Position numbers and translations under genes: made by a program
From: Lentisphaerota bacterium
GTDB lineage: Bacteria > Verrucomicrobiota > Kiritimatiellia > RFP12 > UBA3636
NCBI GenBank assembly: GCA_012514445.1
Contig: JAAZAI010000426.1
Coordinates: forward strand, 1-8,307
Reading direction: 5' to 3'
DNA: 8,307 nt
In this document: positions 5,610 to 8,307 of the stretch, in pieces
How the letters are laid out: each line of letters starts with the position of its first letter
Position numbering within the stretch: position 1 is the stretch's first letter
The notes under the pieces: generated by a model
Seen by the model: the letters and a program-made list of their open reading frames with translations, nothing else
What the model was told of the DNA's origin: nothing
Database searches by the model: none

Positions 5610-6588
5610 TCGCCGAAGTCCCCAAGCCATTCACGGCGCGTTCGTAGTCCGCGAACGAACGGCTGCGCTGGACGGCGCGCAAGCGGGCGGGGCCATCCTC
5701 GAAGTAGACGTGGAGGTGGCCCCAGAGTTCTTTCATGCGGCCGAGGACGGGGGACGGGCCGCAGAGCGTGGCGCGGTAGGTGGCGTAGAGTTCGGCGGCG
5801 AAGGCCGCGACGCGCGCCGGATCGCGGGGCGGGGTCTTGACTTCGCCACGGCCGCCATCCTCCCAGACGCGAATGGATTCCCCTAGCGCGGGATCGGCGA
5901 CGAGGCCGCGGCCGATCATCACGCCCGCGAGGCCGGGGAAGCGCACGACGATTCGCGCATAGTCGGCGAGCGTCCGCACGTCGCCGTTGTACACGACAGG
6001 CATGGGGAGGATCGGCAGCACCGCCGCGAAGGCGTCGAGATCGACATCGCCTTCGTACATCTGGACGCCGGTGCGCGGATGGACGGCGATTTCCTTGAGC
6101 GGATGCTCCGCGATGCGCGGGGCGAGGCGGGCGAGCGTGTCCTTCGTCTTCATGCCGAGGCGGATCTTGATGGAGAAGCCGTCGGGCATGGCTTCGCAGC
6201 CGGCCTCGAGCATGCGAAGGAAGTCGTCCTCGTTTTCGGGCAGTCCGCTTCCCCTGCCCTTTCTGGCGACCATCTTCCAGGGGCAGCCGCAGTTGAGGTT
6301 CATCTCCGCGTAGCCGAGGTCCTGCAGGGCCTGCGCCATGACGCGCAGGGCGGCGGGGTCCTTGCCGATGACCTGGGGCACGGTGCGGACCGCGCCACAG
6401 GCCTCGGGGAGGACGTCCGCGAGGAGCTTGGGCATGACGCGGGCGCCGGCGACGAGGGGGATGAAGGGCGCGACGGCGTAGTCGACGCCGCCGAATCGTT
6501 CGGCGTGGAGGCGTCGGAACGCCGCCACGGTGATGCCGCGCAGCGGGGCGAGGGAAATGGAAGGGCGGGGCCTCGATGCGTCCGACAA
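5602..6588 (-). CDS. dus: tRNA-dihydrouridine synthase family protein
   Basis: This FMN-dependent enzyme reduces uridine to dihydrouridine in tRNA D-loops. The product is a TIM barrel opening SISLAPLRGIT. It has the catalytic motif NLNCGCPWKMVARKG (97-111 from the TTG start; active-site Cys in GCP), RLGMKTKD, the substrate-lining VHPRTGVQMYEG, PVVYNGDV and the FMN phosphate site GVMIGRGLVADPAL. The C-terminal helical domain follows (LGRMKELWGHLHVYF). The start is uncertain. No ATG lies upstream, and the frame stays open through a heptad repeat (encoding FRFQVSSFK) to 6741. I use the TTG at 6588 (328 residues, normal length); a GTG 54 bases upstream (6642) is an alternative. Neither has a clear ribosome-binding site. 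The subfamily (DusA, B or C) is not assigned. The stop overlaps the convergent DUF4143 remnant. Confidence 0.88.
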   Translation of the reverse strand: MSDASRPRPSISLAPLRGITVAAFRRLHAERFGGVDYAVAPFIPLVAGARVMPKLLADVLPEACGAVRTVPQVIGKDPAALRVMAQALQDLGYAEMNLNCGCPWKMVARKGRGSGLPENEDDFLRMLEAGCEAMPDGFSIKIRLGMKTKDTLARLAPRIAEHPLKEIAVHPRTGVQMYEGDVDLDAFAAVLPILPMPVVYNGDVRTLADYARIVVRFPGLAGVMIGRGLVADPALGESIRVWEDGGRGEVKTPPRDPARVAAFAAELYATYRATLCGPSPVLGRMKELWGHLHVYFEDGPARLRAVQRSRSFADYERAVNGLGTSAIR

Positions 6589-6597
6589 AGTTGGTTT

Positions 6598-6625
6598 GAA
6601 ACTTGAAACTTGAAACCTGAAACTT
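6598..6625. repeat. Heptad array GAAACTT x4 in the dus 5' region
   Basis: Units gaaactt, gaaactt, gaaacct, gaaactt run in exact phase, with partial units on both sides (ggttt and gg). In the dus sense they read CAAGTTT/CAGGTTT. They lie directly upstream of the most likely dus start, so they form either the leader or, if an upstream start is used, part of the protein. A further pair, gacactt and gaaactt, occurs at 6702-6715. Confidence 0.85.
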
Positions 6626-6680
6626 GGCCGGGGCGGCTTCACCGAGTGGTTTTTATCCACAGAAAGCGCGGAAACCTTTT

Positions 6681-6715
6681 CTGATTTCCTGATTTCAGAT
6701 TGACACTTGAAACTT
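6681..6715. repeat. Octamer pair and heptad pair
   Basis: Two copies of ctgatttc (6681-6688 and 6689-6696) are followed by agatt and then the heptads gacactt (6702-6708) and gaaactt (6709-6715). The heptads continue the family seen at 6598-6625. Confidence 0.6.
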
Positions 6716-6757
6716 GGGCGGAGCCGCGAGCCGGTTGCCAAAGAGCCGCAAGGGGAC

Positions 6758-6783
6758 GATACCGATACCGATAACGATAACGA
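6758..6783. repeat. Hexamer array GATACC x2, GATAAC x2
   Basis: Units gatacc (6758), gatacc (6764), gataac (6770) and gataac (6776) are followed by ga. This is the one clear array of period 6; most others are of period 7. No coding role is apparent. Confidence 0.8.
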
Positions 6784-6817
6784 GGGCTAAGCGAAGCGTT
6801 CGTGCGGCCTTTCGGCT

Positions 6818-6852
6818 GACCTTGGACTTTGGACAAAGAAAACTAGCGACTG
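6818..6852. repeat. Mixed heptad run GACCTTG-GACTTTG-GACAAAG-AAAACTA-GCGACTG
   Basis: Five consecutive 7-base blocks: gaccttg, gactttg, gacaaag, aaaacta, gcgactg. The sequence drifts from one repeat family (GACNTTG) to another (GCGACTA-like, as at 5097-5117) while keeping the 7-base phase. GACAAAG occurs twice more at 6867-6873 and 6875-6881. Confidence 0.6.
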
Positions 6853-6890
6853 CCGCGAAGCGCCCCGACAAAGCGACAAAGTTTGCCTTC

Positions 6891-6918
6891 GGCACTAACC
6901 CCTAGCCGCTAGCCGCTT
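6891..6918 (-). repeat. Heptad array 3' of rpmA
   Basis: In the rpmA sense the four units are AAGCGGC, TAGCGGC, TAGGGGT and TAGTGCC. The array begins 10 bases past the rpmA stop codon. TAGCGGC is also the commonest unit of the fusA array. A shortened copy of the dispersed element (GCGACAAAG, 6873-6881) follows nine bases away. Confidence 0.8.
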
Positions 6919-6928
6919 CTTTTCCGTG

Positions 6929-7177
6929 CTACTCGGCCGCGGCCTCGGGGACCACGGTGACGACGCGGCCTTCCTTCTCGAACTTGACCGTGCCGGCGAC
7001 GACGGTGAAGAGCGTGTCGTCGCGGCCGCGGAGAACGTTCTTGCCGGGGTGGAACTTCGTGCCGCGCTGGCGCACGAGCACTTCGCCCGCGTTGACCGTC
7101 TGACCGCCGAAGCGCTTCACGCCGAGCCGCTGGCCCGGGCTGTTGCGACCGTTGATGCCTGTTTTGGTGCGTCCCAT
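6929..7177 (-). CDS. rpmA: 50S ribosomal protein L27
   Basis: L27 is a large-subunit protein whose N-terminal tail reaches the peptidyl-transferase centre. The 82-residue product has the family core [10 protein letters not shown] (17-26), [14 protein letters not shown] (35-48), RGRDDTLF and VKFE. The start ATG at 7177 is preceded by AGGA at about 7 bases, with no in-frame start further up. The N-terminus is MGRTKTGI before NGRNS. E. coli has MAHKKAGGSTR before NGRDS, so this tail is three residues shorter and lacks the A-H-K-K start. It follows rplU by 22 bases and shares its promoter. The common third gene, obg, is not downstream; repeats and dus follow instead. Confidence 0.96.
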   Translation of the reverse strand: MGRTKTGINGRNSPGQRLGVKRFGGQTVNAGEVLVRQRGTKFHPGKNVLRGRDDTLFTVVAGTVKFEKEGRVVTVVPEAAAE

Positions 7178-7199
7178 GACAAAATCCTGTTGTTGAAAG

Positions 7200-7514
7200 T
7201 TAGGCGATGGACTTGACGACGGCGCGCGTCAATTCCTGACGGTGCCCCATCTTGCGGTGGTAGCCCTTGCGGCGCTTCTTCTTGAAGTTGATGAGCTTTT
7301 CGCCGCGGAAGTGCTCCTTGATCACGAGCACGACGGCGGCGCCGTCGACGAACGGGGTGCCGACCTTGAGGGTGGCGCCGTCGGAGAGGGCGAGCACGGT
7401 GGCGAGCTGGACTTCCTGGCCCGCCTCGTCGGCGAGGCGTTCGATTTCGATCGTCTGTCCGGCTTCGACGCGGTACTGCTTGCCGCCGGTTTGGATGACT
7501 GCGTATGCTTCCAT
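7200..7514 (-). CDS. rplU: 50S ribosomal protein L21
   Basis: L21 is a large-subunit protein that binds 23S rRNA. The ATG at 7514 gives 104 residues, the normal length, opening [19 protein letters not shown], the signature start of the family. The C-terminal part has [17 protein letters not shown], the basic rRNA-binding tail. I chose this start over an in-frame upstream codon at 7562 because GAGGA lies 9 bases before it and the family begins here. The longer form would also overlap the promoter. It is the first gene of an rplU-rpmA unit. Confidence 0.97.
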   Translation of the reverse strand: MEAYAVIQTGGKQYRVEAGQTIEIERLADEAGQEVQLATVLALSDGATLKVGTPFVDGAAVVLVIKEHFRGEKLINFKKKRRKGYHRKMGHRQELTRAVVKSIA

Positions 7515-7552
7515 GAGGGATTTTCCTCTTCTGATGGGTTCGGGAACGTTGA

Positions 7553-7581
7553 AATCTATCAAATGCCCGCCGCGGTGTCAA
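7553..7581 (-). promoter_or_regulatory. Sigma-70-type promoter of rplU-rpmA
   Basis: On the minus strand a perfect TTGACA (7576-7581) and TAGATT (7553-7558, 4 of 6 to TATAAT) are separated by 17 bases. TGA precedes the -10 hexamer, matching an extended -10 (TGN). Transcription would begin near 7546, giving a leader of about 30 bases. The -35 box lies in the loop region of the palindrome 3' of rpoC. Confidence 0.7.
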
Positions 7582-7600
7582 GCGCGGCGTCCGGGCGGGC
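7565..7600 (-). terminator. Palindromic region 3' of rpoC
   Basis: GCCCGCC (7565-7571) pairs with GGCGGGC (7594-7600). An alternative inner stem is GCCGCG (7569-7574) with CGCGGC (7583-7588). It begins 9 bases past the rpoC stop. In the rpoC direction it is followed by ATTTGATAG, a weak T-tract, so termination is plausible but not certain. It overlaps the rplU promoter. Confidence 0.5.
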
Positions 7601-7609
7601 CGGGGCGGT

Positions 7610-8307
7610 TCAGACGGGGCTGGCTTCGGCGGACTTGGGCTTGCGGCCCTCGTCCTCGGCGGACGCGGCGGTCTCCTCCTCCGGGATCGGCTCGCCGTTG
7701 TAGACGAGCTTGATGTGGCGGTGCATCGGGAAGCCGGTGCCGCCGGGGATGAGGTGGCCGAGGATCACGTTCTCCTTGAAGCCGCGCAGGGTGTCGATGC
7801 GGCCCATCGTCGCCGCGTCGGTGAGGACGCGCGTGGTGTCCTGGAAGGAGGCGGCGGAGATGAAGCTGTCGGTCTCGAGGGACGCCTTGGTGATGCCGAG
7901 GAGCACGGGCGTGGCGGCGGCCGGGTTGCGGCCTTCCGCGAGCGCCTGCTCGTTGACTTCCTGGTGGCGTTCCTTGGAGATCTGCTCGCCCCAGAGGAAG
8001 TCGGTGTCGCCGGGGTTGGTGATGCGGACCTTGCGGAGCATCTGGCGCACGATGATCTCGATGTGCTTGTCGTTGATCTCGACGCCCTGGGAGCGGTAGA
8101 CCGTGAGCACTTCGTAGACGAGGTAGCGCTGGAGCTCGGTGACGCCGCACGCCTCGAGCACCTCCTGCGGCGCGATGGGGCCTTCCGTGAGCTGCTGGCC
8201 CTTGCGGACCTTGTCGCCCTTGTAGACGACGATGTGCTTGCCCATCGGGATGTGGTGGCGTTCGACGCAGCGGTACTTGGGGTCGGGGTTGCGGTCGTCG
8301 ATGATGA
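7610..8307 (-). CDS. rpoC: RNA polymerase subunit beta' (C-terminal part)
   Basis: This is the last 231 residues of the catalytic beta' subunit; the gene continues past the right edge (first full codon at 8305). Visible motifs are [19 protein letters not shown], the very conserved [64 protein letters not shown], then [17 protein letters not shown]. These belong to the C-terminal clamp/jaw-proximal region close to the omega-binding part. A 40-residue acidic, Ala/Glu-rich tail follows ([23 protein letters not shown]), probably disordered. GHLIPGGTG in place of GRLIPAGTG points away from Proteobacteria. rplU, not the usual rpsL/rpsG/fusA, lies downstream. Confidence 0.97.
   Translation of the reverse strand, partial: IIDDRNPDPKYRCVERHHIPMGKHIVVYKGDKVRKGQQLTEGPIAPQEVLEACGVTELQRYLVYEVLTVYRSQGVEINDKHIEIIVRQMLRKVRITNPGDTDFLWGEQISKERHQEVNEQALAEGRNPAAATPVLLGITKASLETDSFISAASFQDTTRVLTDAATMGRIDTLRGFKENVILGHLIPGGTGFPMHRHIKLVYNGEPIPEEETAASAEDEGRKPKSAEASPV

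Larger units (their letters stand above)
6589..6928. other. 340-base non-coding gap made largely of tandem repeats
   Basis: No gene is supported between dus and rpmA; short open frames here only translate repeats. Contents: GAAACTT heptads (6598-6625), a gtgg/ccac palindrome around an A/T loop (6644-6657), ctgatttc octamers and two more heptads (6681-6715), GATACC/GATAAC hexamers (6758-6783), a second heptad run (6818-6852), two GACAAAG units (6867-6881) and TAG heptads (6891-6918). No convincing promoter for dus was found. Confidence 0.75.

Noticed and set aside
5232..5630. Minus-strand frame continuing upstream of the URO-D-like fragment
   Set aside because: It is open only because it is antisense to the DUF4143 fragment; the sequence is Arg-rich and shows no URO-D motif.
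6711..6905. Short open frames between dus and rpmA
   Set aside because: They consist of translated hexamer and heptad repeats (for example alternating Arg-Tyr or Ile-Gly) and have no support as genes.
6589..6928. tRNA or small structured RNA gene in the dus-rpmA gap
   Set aside because: No cloverleaf, no T-loop sequence and no conserved RNA motif could be found; the visible structure is explained by tandem repeats.

Overview
The window is a high-G+C bacterial chromosome segment. Every intact gene recognised lies on the minus strand, and most belong to the translation, transcription and lipid core. In transcription order (right to left) they are: the 3' end of rpoC (RNA polymerase beta'), rplU (L21), rpmA (L27), a tRNA-dihydrouridine synthase (dus), fusA (EF-G), plsY (acyl-phosphate:glycerol-3-phosphate acyltransferase) and gpsA (glycerol-3-phosphate dehydrogenase). 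At the far left a short plus-strand reading frame ends; it is the tail of a gene I do not recognise, convergent with gpsA.

Functional blocks. rplU and rpmA form a two-gene ribosomal-protein unit with a good sigma-70-like promoter lying inside the palindromic 3' region of rpoC. plsY and gpsA are translationally coupled (the gpsA ribosome-binding site overlaps the plsY stop) and act at the same point of phospholipid synthesis: GpsA makes sn-glycerol-3-phosphate and PlsY acylates it. fusA sits just upstream of plsY and may share its transcript.

The unusual part is the non-coding DNA. The gaps at 107-476, 2178-2274, 4384-5114 and 6589-6928 are packed with short tandem repeats, most of them exactly 7 bp long, plus hairpins and a 34-bp direct repeat. 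Arrays of TAG-initial heptamers (gene-strand sense) lie just 3' of fusA, a gene remnant and rpmA. Two of them start exactly on the gene's own TAG stop codon. A second element, GCTTTGTCGCGAGC, recurs in four gaps; it or a shortened form follows two of the heptad arrays at identical spacing. This looks like a genome-wide intergenic repeat population, not a gene system.

Between fusA and dus there is a scar. A minus-strand C-terminal fragment resembling uroporphyrinogen-decarboxylase-family proteins abuts a plus-strand C-terminal fragment of a DUF4143-type ATPase at about 5226-5231. Both genes have lost their 5' parts at the same point, which implies a rearrangement (or an assembly join).

Organism (inference only): the RpoC tail reads GHLIPGGTG where proteobacteria usually have GRLIPAGTG. 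That, the high G+C and the URO-D-like and DUF4143 fragments suggest an uncultured member of the PVC group (Verrucomicrobiota, Kiritimatiellota or Lentisphaerota). I cannot confirm this without a search. I see no tRNA, rRNA, CRISPR array, transposase or phage gene. I found no convincing new multi-gene system; the repeat families are the best candidate for something undescribed.
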